Source: Elephas maximus indicus (Eukaryota; Chordata; Mammalia; Proboscidea; Elephantidae). Taken from it: DNA of 64,000 nucleotides. How positions within the stretch are numbered: position 1 is the first letter of the stretch; each line of letters opens with the position of its first letter. The position numbers and the translations under genes are program-made. Below the pieces are notes generated by a model that saw nothing but the letters and a program-made list of their open reading frames with translations, made no database searches and was not told where the DNA came from. Shown piece after piece: positions 20,901 through 31,570 of the stretch. The stretch is from NCBI RefSeq assembly GCF_024166365.1, contig NC_064822.1:105644823-105708822 (forward strand), written 5' to 3'.

Positions 20901-21089
20901 ATCCACCATAAGTTAATACTGAAACTTCTGACTCCACCACCACAGGATTCATCCTAGTATTCCTCCTTTGCTTATTTGTAATGTCTTTTTCTGACAGTGA
21001 AAAACCTAACCTCGTAGAATTCTGACTTCTGAAAACAATCTATTATCTCCAAAATTATGCCATTACCAGTTTCTCCTCCCTTGATACAC

Positions 21090-21325
21090 CATGTATTTTT
21101 TTAACTTCATTTGGAATGTTATTCCCTACTCAAATCTACTCACCTCTCAAGACTCAACCAAGAGGCTACTGCACAAAGAGCCCTCCCCTGACCTTCCCAG
21201 CCCTACCCCCAGTCAGCAATCACCAGTCATTCCCGCTTCCCTTGCCTCATCAGTTTTAAGATCCATTCTCCTGCTAGATAGCAAGATCCTTGTGGTCAGG
21301 GGATAGGTATGCTTTGCCTCTTGCC
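21090..21325 (-). repeat. L2 LINE
   Basis: Antisense L2 3' region: tggaatgttattccctactc, ctcacctctcaagactcaac, agccctcccctgaccttccc, and cttgtggtcaggggataggt at the end. Confidence 0.7.
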
Positions 21326-21343
21326 CTCCTAGAATATAGTATG

Positions 21344-21541
21344 TTGTTATTGTGTACCATCAAGTTGATTCCAATTCATAGCAACCCTATATGTCAGAGT
21401 AGAACTGCCCCAGTTTCCTAGGCTGTAATCTTTACAGGAGCAGATCGTCAGATCTTTTCTCTCACAGAGCTGCTCGTGGGTTCAAACCACTGACCTTTCA
21501 GTTAGCAACCGAGCACTTCACCATTGCACCACCAGGGCTCC
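21344..21541 (-). mobile_element. AfroSINE-type SINE, long-middle subfamily
   Basis: ttgttattgtgtaccatcaa tail, ctgtaatctttacaggagca, gctcgtgggttcaaaccact, head accattgcaccaccagggct. Confidence 0.88.
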
Positions 21542-21545
21542 TTAA

Positions 21546-21612
21546 TCAAAAAAACTCGTTGCTGTCTAGTCGATTCTGACTCATAGTGACCCTGTAGAAC
21601 TGCCTCACAGTA
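21546..21612 (-). mobile_element. SINE tail fragment
   Basis: Only the 3' third of a reverse SINE: cgttgctgtctagtcgattc, tgactcatagtgaccctgta. Four bases separate it from the previous SINE. Confidence 0.75.
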
Positions 21613-21847
21613 TATTGCTTTCTAAATAGAAGGAACTCTATAAATATTTCTTGAATGAAATTACATGAAGCTTTAAATTTTATCTGAAATGGTATTACTA
21701 GAGAAAATAAATGCTTATTACGCAGTCCCAAGACTAGATGTTGAGACGGCATGTGCCATTTTTTGGAACTGTGCATTATTCGGTAATTTCAGCTTATGCA
21801 AACTCTCAGATAAACTCAAGTGATATAAAAAAAAAATGGAACCACTA

Positions 21848-22020
21848 AAACAAAACAAAAAAACCCAAACCCAGTGCCGTCAAGTTGAGTACGACTCATA
21901 GCAACCCTACAGGATAGAGTAGAGCTGCCCCATAGAGTTTCCAAGGTGCACCTGGTGGATTCGAACTGCTGACCCTTTAGTTAGCAGCCATAGGACTTAA
22001 CCACTACGCCACCAGTTTCC
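21848..22020 (-). mobile_element. AfroSINE-type SINE
   Basis: Full reverse unit after an A-rich stretch: cccagtgccgtcaagttgag, ctgccccatagagtttcc, head aaccactacgccaccag. Confidence 0.92.
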
Positions 22021-22660
22021 GGTACTATGCATAAGGGCTCGCTACTCTATTATTCAGAAACATAAGCCAAAATTCCGTAGACATGTTAGAATGATCACCG
22101 CTACTATCCTTGGAAAAGCTTCAGGCAGATATCTGTAGAAACACGTATCCTGGACAACAGGACAATTTTAACACTGACCAAATTCCCAGGGGCCAGCAAG
22201 GATGTAGAAGTTTGCATTGGGGCAGTCATTTCAATAGCACTTTCTCTCTCTTTTTTAAATCTCCTTTTAAGGATATTTTGTGCCTTAAAAACACAGATCT
22301 AGAATAACAGCAGTGAAAAAGGGGTTGTGTAACTCTGAAAAGCGACTTCATTTCTAGGAATTATTCATTGAAGAATCATGTAATAAGCAAGCCTTCAGAG
22401 CAACTTTCACTAGGTGCTTACTAACATACACCCTTAGTGAGTCACACTTCACCACTCCAGGGATAAAAGAAGAACAGAAGAAAGTACTCCCAAATACAAT
22501 CTTTCCCCGTTCTTGTCTATGTCTGGGGAAAAATAAGTGTCACAATAGTTCACTTGAACTTGACGTTCCCCTTCAATTTTCCCCAGAGCCTCATTTTATT
22601 TCTACCTCTGACTTAAAAACACGCTCACCTTTCTGATATGTATGCATATATATGTATATA
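22021..22660. other. No feature recognised
   Basis: Unique intronic DNA. No repeat or exon seen, apart from an alternating tatgcatatatatgtatata run next to the following SINE. Confidence 0.45.
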
Positions 22661-22810
22661 CCAAAACCCAAAACCCACTGACGTCGAGTCGATTCCAACT
22701 CATAGCGACCTTATAGGACAGAGTAGAACTGCCCCATAGAGTTTCCAAGGAGCGCCTGGCGGATTTGAACTGCCGACCTCTTGGTTAGCAGCCGTAGCAC
22801 TTAACCATTA
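22661..22810 (-). mobile_element. AfroSINE-type SINE, head cut off at the palindrome
   Basis: ccaaaacccaaaacccactg tail through tagcacttaaccatta. The last 19 or so bases of the head (normally ctacgccaccagggtttcc) are missing, and the left arm of the palindrome starts exactly there. Confidence 0.9.
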
Positions 22811-22973
22811 GGAGCAAGGTGAAGTGTTAATTTGAGAGGAAAGGAGGCTTAAGGGAATTGTTTTTAGTCCATATATACATGTATATACACATATCTGAAA
22901 TTTGTATACATGGACTAATAAAACAATTCCCTTAAGCCTCCTTTCCTCTCAAATTAACACTTCACCTTGTTCC
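22811..22973. repeat. Near-perfect palindrome (68 + 70 bp arms, 25-bp loop)
   Basis: The left arm 22,811-22,878 (ggagcaaggtgaagtgttaa ... gtccatatatac) is the reverse complement of the right arm 22,904-22,973 (gtatacatggac ... caccttgttcc), apart from a few substitutions and one 2-bp indel. The loop 22,879-22,903 is AT-rich. The outer ends abut TA on both sides (ccatTA / TAcctt). No open frame. Transcribed on either strand it would form a long hairpin. Confidence 0.95.
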
Positions 22974-22995
22974 TACCTTCACAGTTAAACCTTTA

Positions 22996-23053
22996 AAAAA
23001 CAAAAAACCATTGCCATTGAGTCAATTCCAAGTCTATAGCACCCTATAGTCTC
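22996..23053 (-). mobile_element. SINE tail fragment
   Basis: aaaaaccattgccattgagt and tcaattccaagtctatagc give only the 3' third of a reverse SINE. It lies just beyond the palindrome, in the same orientation as the truncated SINE on the other side. Confidence 0.75.
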
Positions 23054-23780
23054 CATATGCCCAGTTACCACTTCCTCATCTTCCATTCATTCCTCTATCA
23101 ACTTGAGTCTGGCTTCCAGTCCCACCACCCTACTGAAATTATTTTCCTGAAGATCAGTGAAGATCTCTTATTGTCAAATCCAAAGACTATGTCTCAATTT
23201 TTTAAAATCATTTTCTATTGCCATTTGAATTGATTAAAGTTTCTCATTTTTGAAATTCTATTTTCCCTTGAATTTTCTTAAATAGAACTCTCCTACTTCC
23301 TTTCCTGTTTTTCAGACCAGTCTCAGTTTTCTCAATGAATTCTTACCCTCCTTCCATTTGCCCATGTTCCCAGACATTACTCAAGGATGAGTTTCTCTTC
23401 TTTCTCTGGGTAAGCTCATCCACTCTCAAGTCATCAAAGGTCACATAACGAGATGATTCTGAAAGCTGCATGTCAAGCCTTTGCCTTCCTGACTTCCAAT
23501 CCTAGAATGCCCTCTGCATTTTGGAGAGCTTCATATGTCCCATAAATACACAACATGATACTGTCCAAATCAGATGCATCATCCCCTCTTACTGCTTTTC
23601 TCTAAAGAGGAGTTGGCATATTAATTTTTGCTTACTGGTAAATCAAACAAAATAATATAACATGGAAGATAGTATGAAGTTAAAAAATTTGCACAAGGTT
23701 TAATGTTAAAAAGGAGGACTTACACGTACTCACTCTACCTCTTTCTAATTGTGGCGAACATGTGCAAATTTACTCACCTC
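23054..23780. other. Unassigned intronic DNA
   Basis: Pyrimidine-rich on the plus strand (tttctcttctttctctggg), with weak L2-like phrases. No exon seen. Confidence 0.4.
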
Positions 23781-23791
23781 TGTGGGAAATA

Positions 23792-23965
23792 CAGAAACCC
23801 TGGTGGCGTAGTAGTTAAGTGCTACAGCTGCTAACCAAAGGGCAGGCAGTTCAAATTCACCAGGTGCTCCTTGGAAACTCTATGGGGCAGTTCTACTCTG
23901 TCCTATAGGGTCGCTATGAGTTGGAATCGACTCGACAGCACTGGGTTTGGTTTTGGTTTGGTTTG
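23792..23965 (+). mobile_element. AfroSINE-type SINE with 10-bp target duplication
   Basis: Direct repeat gtgggaaata at 23,782-23,791 and 23,966-23,975. Forward, full length: gaaaccctggtggcgtagta, tcgactcgacagcactgggt, tail of repeated ggttt. Confidence 0.95.
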
Positions 23966-24034
23966 GTGGGAAATATACCATCACCCACTTTAGCTCACCG
24001 GAAGTTCTATATAAAATGACTAACACAGTGTTAT

Positions 24035-24204
24035 ATACTGGAAGGAGAATGGCATAGCATAAAAGCATATGGCATGGACACTGAATCTAGTTGTTCAAAT
24101 CTCACAACATACTAGCTGTGTAATACTGGGTAAGTTATTAAGCTCTGTCTGAATTTTCGTACCTGTAAATTGAGACAAAGCATTATTGTGAGAATTACAG
24201 GATT
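24035..24204 (+). repeat. MIR SINE
   Basis: atggcatagcataaaagcat, catactagctgtgtaatact, gggtaagttattaagctctg, cgtacctgtaaattgagaca. Confidence 0.75.
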
Positions 24205-24217
24205 TCCTAATCATTAA

Positions 24218-24379
24218 CCCGAAACACCCCTTGTTGTCGAGTCCATTCTGACTTGTAGTAACTCTACAGAACAGAGTAGAACTGGCCCGTAGAGTTTCCA
24301 AGGAGCACCTGGCGGATGTAAACTGCAAACCCTTTGGTTAGCAGCTGTAGCGCTTAGCCACTACGCCACCAGGGTTTCC
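24218..24379 (-). mobile_element. AfroSINE-type SINE with perfect 13-bp target duplication
   Basis: tcctaatcattaa at 24,205-24,217 and 24,380-24,392. Reverse full unit: ttgttgtcgagtccattctg, head cactacgccaccagggtt. It inserted at the end of the MIR above. Confidence 0.95.
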
Positions 24380-24499
24380 TCCTAATCATTAAGTATGTAT
24401 AAAACTATCTAGAACCTAATAAGTGCTCAGTAAGTATTACTAGTCAATAATTGTTCCTTTACCCTCCTTCATTTTCTTTCACATGTGGACTCTATGCAA

Positions 24500-24800
24500 A
24501 TTTTTTTCTCATATATTTAGGTAGTCCCAACTTACGTCTCTTGATCCCAGGCCTTTCTCTGTGCATGCTGTTCCCTTTGCCTAAAAATGCTCTAGCCACT
24601 CTTCTGCCTTATTCTATAGGTCCCAGCTTAGATGACAATTTCCTCCAGATGCCTGCCTTGACCTCTCGCCCCCAAGCTTGGGGTAGAGGTTCCTCTTAAG
24701 CTCCCAAGGTAACCGACCTGCCTAATACTGATCACACTGTATTTTAACACTTAGGTCAGTGCCTGGCACATAACGGCCACTCAAATATTTATTAAATGAA
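24500..24800 (-). repeat. L2 LINE
   Basis: Antisense L2 3' region: gtgcatgctgttccctttgc, ctaaaaatgctctagccact, gatgacaatttcctccagat, agtgcctggcacataacggc. Confidence 0.7.
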
Positions 24801-25031
24801 GGGAGAGATTTCAGGTATCTGAAATAATTTGTTGGACTCAGCTATTTTTATAGACTAATGCTTTGGGGAGAAGAAAATAGGGGTTGTGTTTATTTGTCGC
24901 CAAATAAATCATCCCAAATTATGAGAAACCAGTGGATACAGCCTTAAAAAAAAAGGCCTCTAGCACTAAACTCAAGTAAAATAAAGCTTAAGCCTATCAA
25001 TGCAGATTGCTTTAATAAACTCCCTCTGTTT

Positions 25032-25200
25032 ATCCTGATGGCATAGTGGTTAAGAGCTACGGCTGCTAACCATAAGGTCAGCAGTTCAAATCCACCAGGT
25101 GCTCCTTGGAAATCCTATGGGGCAGTTCTACCGTGTCCTATAGGGATGCTATGAGTTGGAATCGACTTGATGGCAACAGGTTTGGTTTTTTTTTTTTTTT
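25032..25200 (+). mobile_element. AfroSINE-type SINE
   Basis: Forward: tcctgatggcatagtggtta, tcagcagttcaaatccacca, tatagggatgctatgagttg. Tail ends in a 15-bp T run (25,186-25,200). Confidence 0.92.
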
Positions 25201-25344
25201 GGCTGGTATATTTCAGGTGTTTTCTTACAAATGCTAGTGAACATCTATTTGGTTCTTGAGGTACAAAGCCAAACAGTAATTCTAGACACCAAATGGAAGC
25301 TAAGATGGACATAAAAGGGAGGAAAAATTAATGCATAGGTCTCA

Positions 25345-25475
25345 AACTTGAGTGTACATAGAACCACTTAGGAAGCTTGTTTAAAATATGGATTTCCAGG
25401 TCCCATCTCAAGATTCTGATTCATTAGGTCTGGAGCAAGGATCAGGAAGTTCACAAAACAAGCACATAAAAGTGA
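25345..25475 (+). mobile_element. MER5A-like hAT non-autonomous element
   Basis: tctcaaacttgagtgtacat, gaaccacttaggaagcttgt, gattctgattcattaggtct. These are the diagnostic word order of MER5A. Ends decayed. Confidence 0.65.
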
Positions 25476-25920
25476 TTCCAGTATAGGAAGTTTTCCTATC
25501 ATATGTTGGCAAACAGTGAATTAGAGTTTAAGATGTATATGTATTCCAAGAAAACTGGAAAACAACAGCATGAAATACTTTCATATTGTCCACTTGAATT
25601 GCATTCAAATTTGGCAGTGTAAGGAAAATGGCTGCCCTTTAACGGTAGACTAAGGTTTGAACAAAAATGAACTGGGACACTGAGCTGATTAATTTGATGT
25701 CCATAAACTAGGTTCACCTAGAACTTCCCTGCCCAGATGGCACAAAATCATTGTGTAAACCAATGCATCATGATAATAAAATAAGCTCTTTGTATTCTTT
25801 TTTCCTCTAGTCAGATTTGTTGCCGATTTTAAAATGCTCCTTGAGAAAAAATATGCAAAGGCTAAAAATGTGCTTAAACAGAAATTCTATTTTATTTTTA
25901 CCTACTGAGTATTCGGGCAA
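25476..25920. other. No feature recognised
   Basis: Unique AT-rich intronic DNA. No exon or repeat seen. Confidence 0.4.
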
Positions 25921-25933
25921 TTATAATTTATTG

Positions 25934-26095
25934 GAAGTCCTGCTGGCGCGGTGGTTAAGAGCTTGGCTGCTAACCAAAAGGTCGGCAGTTTGAATCCACC
26001 AGCCACTCCTTGGAAACCTTATGGGGCAGTTCTACTCTGTCCTATAGGGTCGCTATGAGTCAGAATCAACTGGATGGCAAAGGGTTTGGTTTTGG
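25934..26095 (+). mobile_element. AfroSINE-type SINE with perfect 13-bp target duplication
   Basis: ttataatttattg at 25,921-25,933 and 26,096-26,108. Forward, full length: ggaagtcctgctggcgcggt, ggtcggcagtttgaatccac, gggtcgctatgagtcagaat. Confidence 0.96.
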
Positions 26096-26134
26096 TTATA
26101 ATTTATTGAGATGTCAAAGTTAAAGTAGGGAGCC

Positions 26135-26260
26135 AATAGTTTTGGCCTCTAATCTTTAATCTGCCACTAATTAGCGGTGTGACCCTGAACAAGTTTCTCC
26201 TTCTGGGCTTCACTTTCCCCTTGTGTGAAAATGAACAAGTTAGAATAGCTTCGTGTTTTT
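26135..26260 (+). repeat. MIR SINE
   Basis: tttaatctgccactaattag, cggtgtgaccctgaacaag, tctgggcttcactttcccc. Confidence 0.75.
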
Positions 26261-26497
26261 CGAACTGCAGGTCACAAATAGTGAATTATGAAATCCATTT
26301 TAGTAGTCAGAACCAGCAATGTTTTATTTGTTTTAATGAAAAAGAATAGAATACACAGAAAATGCTAGAGTGTATCACACAAAGTATAGGTACATATTCT
26401 TTTATAAAGCTTTTGTTTCAGTTACTTGTGTGTGTGTAAACACATGTAAACTGGGTAGAAATGTAAAATATTTCTTACTGTTGGGTGTGGTTAAAAA

Positions 26498-27205
26498 ATC
26501 ATAGTCTGACAACTGCTTGTAAGGATGCGAGGAAACTGGAACCCTCAGACACTGCTGGTGGGAAAAGACAATGGTGCAGCTGCTTTGGAAACAGTCTGGC
26601 GGTTCCTCAAAAGGCTAAACATAGAGTTACCATACGCCCCAGCAATTCCACTCCTAGCTATACACCCAAAAGAAATGAAAACATATGCCTGCACAAAAAC
26701 TTACAGATGAATTTTCATAGCAGCATTATTCATAATTGCCAAAAAGTGGAAATAATCCAAATGCCCATTAACTGATGAATGGGCAAACAAAATATGATAC
26801 ATCCACACAACGGAATATTATTCAGCCATCAAAAGGAATAAAGTACTGATATATACTGCAACATGAATGAACTTTGAAAACATCAGGCTGAATGAAAGAA
26901 GTCAGTCACAAAGGACCATACATGTATGATTCCATCTATATGAAATGTCCAGAATAAGCAAATCTATACAGATAGAAAATGGTTGCCTAAGGCTGGGGGG
27001 AAGAGCGGTGGGGTGAAAAGGGAAGTGACTGTTAATGGGTATGGGATTTTTTGGGGGGTGATAAAAATGTTGTAAAATTGATCATGATGATGGCTGCACA
27101 ACTCTGTGACTATACTAAAAACTAATGAAATAACTAATAGAACACTTTAAGTAAATTGTATGATATGTGAATTATATTTCAATAAAGCTATTATTTAAAA
27201 AAATT
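26498..27205 (+). mobile_element. Old L1 (L1M-type) 3' end
   Basis: Classic L1 ORF2-end/3'UTR text: aactggaaccctcagacact, gtggaaataatccaaatgcc, ttattcagccatcaaaagg, tgatggctgcacaactctg, and the end ttcaataaagctattattta plus an A run. Only scattered short frames remain. 5'-truncated. Confidence 0.9.
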
Positions 27206-27689
27206 GTAGTTTGAAAGTCACTAGGCTAAATGGTAGATGATGACTTAGGTTCCTGAGAATGCTCATTGTGCCCCAACACAGGGCTCACATCACCTGTCCC
27301 CACACTAGGGTTATCTGTGGCAGGGCAAAACAAAGGAAACACCCACTAGTTCCAGTGCTGACTCTACTGTTTATCAGGTGCATGGTGACCTCTCTGTACT
27401 CTCGGTACTTCACTTTCCTTCCAACTAAAATGAAGATGATAAACCTACCCTATACACTACTGTTCTAAATACAAAAAAGGACAATTAATGCAAAATAGTA
27501 CCTGGCACATCCCTTGAGGTCAGAGGCAGATCTTGCCAGACTTTGTATACCTCTGTGTCTTAGGACATACTCAATAAACATTATTCCAAAGGTTTAGTTA
27601 ACAGAACACATATTTGGACTTAGCTCAGTTTACATCTAATATTGTCTTAACAAGATCCCTAAATGTCTGAATAATAATAACTCATAAAT
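27206..27689. other. Unassigned DNA with an L2-like end
   Basis: Mostly unique. The phrase ggacatactcaataaacatt near 27,565 resembles the antisense L2 3' end. Confidence 0.4.
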
Positions 27690-27694
27690 GTAGT

Positions 27695-28170
27695 TGTCCT
27701 AGTCATCTAGTGCTGCTATAACAGAAATACCACAAGTGGATGGCTTTAACAAAGAGTTTATTTTCTCACAAGTAGGCTAAAAGTCCAAATTCAAGGAGTC
27801 AGCTCCAGGGGAAGGCTTTCTCTCTCTGTTGGCCTTCTCATCAATCTTCCCCCAGACTAGGAGCTTCTCTGCGCAGGGATCCCGGGTCTAAAGGACCCGC
27901 TCTGCTCCTGGTACTGTTTTCTTGGCGGTAAGAGGTCCCCCTTGTCTCTCTGCTTGCTCTTCTCTTTTATATCTCAAGAAATTGCCTCAAAACACAATCC
28001 AATCTTGTAGGTTGTGTCCTGCCTCACTAACACAACTGCTGCCCATCCTCCCTCATTAATATCATAGAGGCAGGATTTACAACATATAGGAAAATCACAC
28101 AATAACAGGAATCATGGCCCAGCCAAATTCATACACACATTTTGGGGGGGACATAATTCAATCCATGACA
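27695..28170 (-). mobile_element. Solo MaLR-type LTR
   Basis: tgtcctagtcatctagtgct start and aattcaatccatgaca end. Flanks gtagt (27,690-27,694) and gtaat (28,171-28,175) are a 5-bp target duplication with one change. Same family as the LTRs at 6.5, 8.2, 9.7 and 50.1 kb. Confidence 0.8.
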
Positions 28171-28423
28171 GTAATATTTGCTTCAGCCGTTTGACTTTTC
28201 TAATGCAAAAAATACTCTCATTGTGATATTATATAATGGAGGTAGTAACTAGTTGAAAAGTAGTGAACTCTTTAAAACATCAAAAATTTTATTTCATAAT
28301 TACTGGGAAAACTACCCATCTCTTTCCAAATGTTTATTTTAGGCACTTAGAGCAATTACTTTTTGTAGTTTTTGTTCAGAAATCAAATTAAACACAAACC
28401 ACCTTTTTTAGTATAAATATAAC

Positions 28424-28590
28424 AAAACCAAAACCAAACCAAACCCGTTGCCCTCGAGTCAACTCCAACTGATAGTGACCCTATAGGCCAGAGTAGAACT
28501 GTCCCATAGAGTTTCCAAGGAGCAGTGGATTCATACTGCTGACCTTTTGGTTAGCAGCCAAGCTCTTAACCACTATACCACCAGGGCTCC
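28424..28590 (-). mobile_element. AfroSINE-type SINE with 9-bp target duplication
   Basis: aaatataac at 28,415-28,423 and 28,591-28,599. Reverse: aaaaccaaaccaaacccgtt tail, head accactataccaccagggct. About 8 bases are missing from the middle. Confidence 0.93.
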
Positions 28591-28599
28591 AAATATAAC

Positions 28600-29079
28600 C
28601 TAGAGAATTAAAAAAAAAAAAGATGAATCCAAATATAAATGTTGAGACTTTATAAGGTTCTTGTGCAATTTTAAAACTTTTACTCTTCAATTAGTTTAGT
28701 GGTTTTGAAAAAGAGCTTCAGCAGCCATGGTGGAATATATCAGCAGGCCTCTCTTCACACCTAACCTTCTACCATTATTCCCTCGCACCCTCCCTTTTTG
28801 CTTTGGGTAACCCCTCCTCCTCAGGCCGAAATAAGCACGCCAAACAGGAGCTGCTATTTTCTTCACTGTCTAGCCTCCTTGGTCAGAGTGACTGGAAAAG
28901 GAATGAGCCTGAGTACTATAAACAATTATGTGGAAATGTACAATATTAGAAATCCCTGCCTGTCTTGTCTGCCCCTTCTTCCAAGCCAATTCCACTTCCC
29001 AAAGGTAACCTCTGTCACAGTTTGGAGTGTAAACTTTCTGATACTGTCTATGCATGATAATAATAATAGTAAACACACA
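28600..29079. other. No feature recognised
   Basis: Unique intronic DNA with an A run at 28,610-28,621. No exon or repeat assigned. Confidence 0.45.
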
Positions 29080-29215
29080 GTACTGAGTCAGTAATTGTTC
29101 TAAGCACCTTACATAATAGCTCATCTTATCTACACAGCAATTCATGAGGTAGATACTATCATGATTCCTAATTTACAGATGAAGAAATTGATGCACAGAG
29201 AAGTTAACACACATA
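29080..29215 (-). repeat. MIR SINE
   Basis: taagcaccttacataatagc, tcatgaggtagatactatca, tttacagatgaagaaattga, tgcacagagaagttaac. Confidence 0.75.
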
Positions 29216-29384
29216 AACACATGCATTTTTTAAAAATACAATGTTTTTGTTTGTTTGCTAATAAGCTCCTCAGCGATGACTTTGTTTCTCTTGGACCTCC
29301 TGCAACCTCCCAACACACAGATGTACCTCCACCTTTCAGTCTGTAAATAGCCTAGAGCTTATTTAACCAGGCCCCCCTCGGTGA

Positions 29385-29760
29385 ACATTTAAGGTTCTTC
29401 ATTATAACAATGAACTTCCTTCTACTTCTGCCTGCTTGGAGGTATATATTCCTAGAAGCAGCACTTCTAGTTCAAAATACCTGTTCATTTAAATTTTTAA
29501 TAGAAATCCCCAAATTCCCCTCAAAATGTTACATCAATTTATAGTTGAACCATCAGCTCTATGAGAAAGCCTATTCTCCACATTCTTGTTAATATTTTTA
29601 ATTTTCTACAATCTGATAAGAGATGGGTGAAAAATAATAAAACAGTACATGATAATTTTAATTTTCATTCCCTTAATTTCAGTGAGGTTGAGCATATTTC
29701 CAAATACTTACTGGCCACTCAATACGTTTACTTTAGGAAGCTACATTTATTTTTTTAAAT
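29385..29760 (-). repeat. L1 3'-region fragment
   Basis: Antisense old-L1 pattern: ttcctagaagcagcacttct, attctccacattcttgtta, ttttcattcccttaatttca. Boundaries uncertain. Confidence 0.45.
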
Positions 29761-30220
29761 GTCACTTACAAATTGTTTATTATCTCTAGAACTTAATTAT
29801 TTTTTTTAATTGCACAAGGACTTTCTGAATATCATGTGTTAACTCCTTGCACAATTAAAATCATCTGCCATAGCAGCTGGCCTTTCCTGGTGTCTGATTC
29901 TTATCCAGACCTCATTAATATTCTTTGCAAATAGAAATGCTGTTTGACTACACAGATGAGATCCTCATTTCTCTGGAGTTCTCTCTTGTAGGGCACCCAC
30001 CCCTTGATTGCTCGTTAATATTCCTACTAGAGCACAGCCCTGTAAAAAGCCTGAGGACACTACGTGACAACCCAGCATTAAGGACACTGTTTCGGGTTAT
30101 GCTTCAGCTGCTATTCTCCATTAGGAATTAGTGCTTCTCAATTTGGGGGGTGGGAGCACTTTGAATATCAGATCAGTTAAGAGTTTGGGCCACATTAGCA
30201 TAAGTCTGGGAATCGGTTAT
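29761..30220. other. Unassigned DNA with a small imperfect hairpin
   Basis: Arms ttttaattgcacaagga (29,804-29,820) and tccttgcacaattaaaa (29,844-29,860) pair at 15 of 17 positions around a 23-bp loop. Otherwise unique. Confidence 0.5.
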
Positions 30221-30224
30221 TGAG

Positions 30225-30440
30225 CCTTGGTCATATGCCAGGTGCTTTACACACATTTCGTTCATTTCACTGGATCTTAGTCACTTAATTCTTACACGAC
30301 CATGAGGCAAGTACTATTATTCTCATCTTAAAAAAAAACTTACAGAGGAAGAAATGGAGGCTCAGGAAGTTTGAATAACTTGCTCAAGGTCACAGAGCTG
30401 CAGGGTTTAAAAGTCTGACAGACTCTAATGTCCATGCTCT
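30225..30440 (-). repeat. MIR SINE
   Basis: tcatatgccaggtgctttac, accatgaggcaagtactatt, ggaagaaatggaggctcagg, aacttgctcaaggtcacaga. One of the better-preserved MIRs here. Confidence 0.85.
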
Positions 30441-30506
30441 ACAACTTTAACTGCAAACCATATCTCCCCAGTATTTAGGGGTAGCCTGGGCCAGTCTTAT
30501 CCTCTC

Positions 30507-30721
30507 CAAAACCAAATCAAACCAAACCTATTGCCAAAAGTCAATTCCAACTCATAGAGACCCTATAGAACAGAGTAGAACTGCCCCAGAGGGTTTCCAA
30601 GGCTGTAACCTTTACAGAAGCAGACTGCCACATCTTTCCCCCAAGGAGCTGCTGGCGGGTTCTAACTGCCAACCTTTCAGTTAGCAGGTGAGCGCTTTAA
30701 CCACTATGCTGCTAGGGCTCC
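30507..30721 (-). mobile_element. AfroSINE-type SINE, long-middle subfamily
   Basis: ccaaaaccaaatcaaaccaa tail, ctgtaacctttacagaagca, gctgctggcgggttctaact, head ctatgctgctagggctcc. Confidence 0.9.
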
Positions 30722-30974
30722 TTTAGGATCTCTAAACTAGAAGTGGTAAGGGCTGGGCCAGGTGTCCCAGTCTGCTCTACATTTAAATCAACTCTGACTC
30801 AGGCTCCTTTCAGCCCAGGCCTGCCTACATCTTGGGGTCTACCACTTACTTACTGGATAACTTTAGGAAATTTACTCTAAGCTCAGTGCTAAAATAAGTG
30901 CTTAACAGTAACGATGGCTGTGGTAAAAACAGCTAACATTTACTGGGCATTTACCACGTGCCAGACACTGTTTT

Positions 30975-31438
30975 GTTTAATTTTATTGTGTTAAAAACAT
31001 ACATAACAAAAAGTTTGGCATCTTAACCATTTTTAAGTGTACAGTTCAGTGACATTAATTACATTCACCATGTTGTACAACCGTCGTCATTATCCATTTC
31101 CAAGAGTTTTACATCATCCCAAACAGAAACTCAGCACCCCTTCACCAATAACTCCCATACCCTCCATCCCTCAGTCCTTGGTAACCAGACCAGTTGCCAT
31201 TGAGTCGATTCCGACTCCTGGCAACCCCTAGCCCCTGGTAAGCACTAATAACTTCTGTCTACATGCATTTGTCCATTCCAGATATTTCATATAAGTGGGA
31301 TCATACAATATTTATCCTTTCGTGTCTGACTTATCAGAACTTCATTTCTCTTTATGGGTGAACAATATTCCATTGTATGGATATACCACATTTTGTTTAT
31401 CTGCTTATCTGCCGATAGACACTTGGGTTGTTTCTACA
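30975..31438 (-). mobile_element. Old L1 3' end inserted in the MIR
   Basis: cttaaccatttttaagtgta, acattcaccatgttgtacaa, gtgggatcatacaatattta, aatattccattgtatggata, cacttgggttgtttcta. A SINE tail remnant (31,187-31,228) lies inside it. Confidence 0.8.
31187..31228 (-). mobile_element. SINE tail fragment
   Basis: cagttgccattgagtcgatt, ccgactcctggcaaccccta. 42 bp of reverse SINE tail between two parts of the L1. Confidence 0.6.
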
Positions 31439-31570
31439 AGACACTATTTTAATTGCTTCACATAAACTTATTTAGTCCTCACAGTAACACATTCAGAAGT
31501 AGATATTATTTTTGTCCCTACTTTATAGGTGAAGAAACTGAGGCCCAAAGAGGCTGAATAACTGTTAGCT

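Larger units (their letters stand above)
20130..21085 (-). mobile_element. Old L1 3' region, split by two SINEs
   Basis: Antisense old-L1 words: ttgaaataattttagattta, tacccttcacccagctttat, agccctggttccttttattg, tctaggatctctcagtggac, and after the SINEs tctgacagtgaaaaacctaa. The insertions at 20,489-20,851 separate the two halves. Confidence 0.6.
30915..31570 (-). repeat. MIR SINE split by an L1
   Basis: MIR text gctaacatttactgggcatt and cacgtgccagacactg (30,930-30,970) stops at agacactgtttt. It resumes at 31,439 as agacactattttaattgctt and gaagaaactgaggcccaaag. The repeated agacact(g/a)tttt is the L1's target duplication. Confidence 0.8.

Noticed and set aside
29804..29860. Imperfect hairpin as a microRNA precursor
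   Set aside because: The stem is only 17 bp with 2 mismatches, too short for a canonical precursor.
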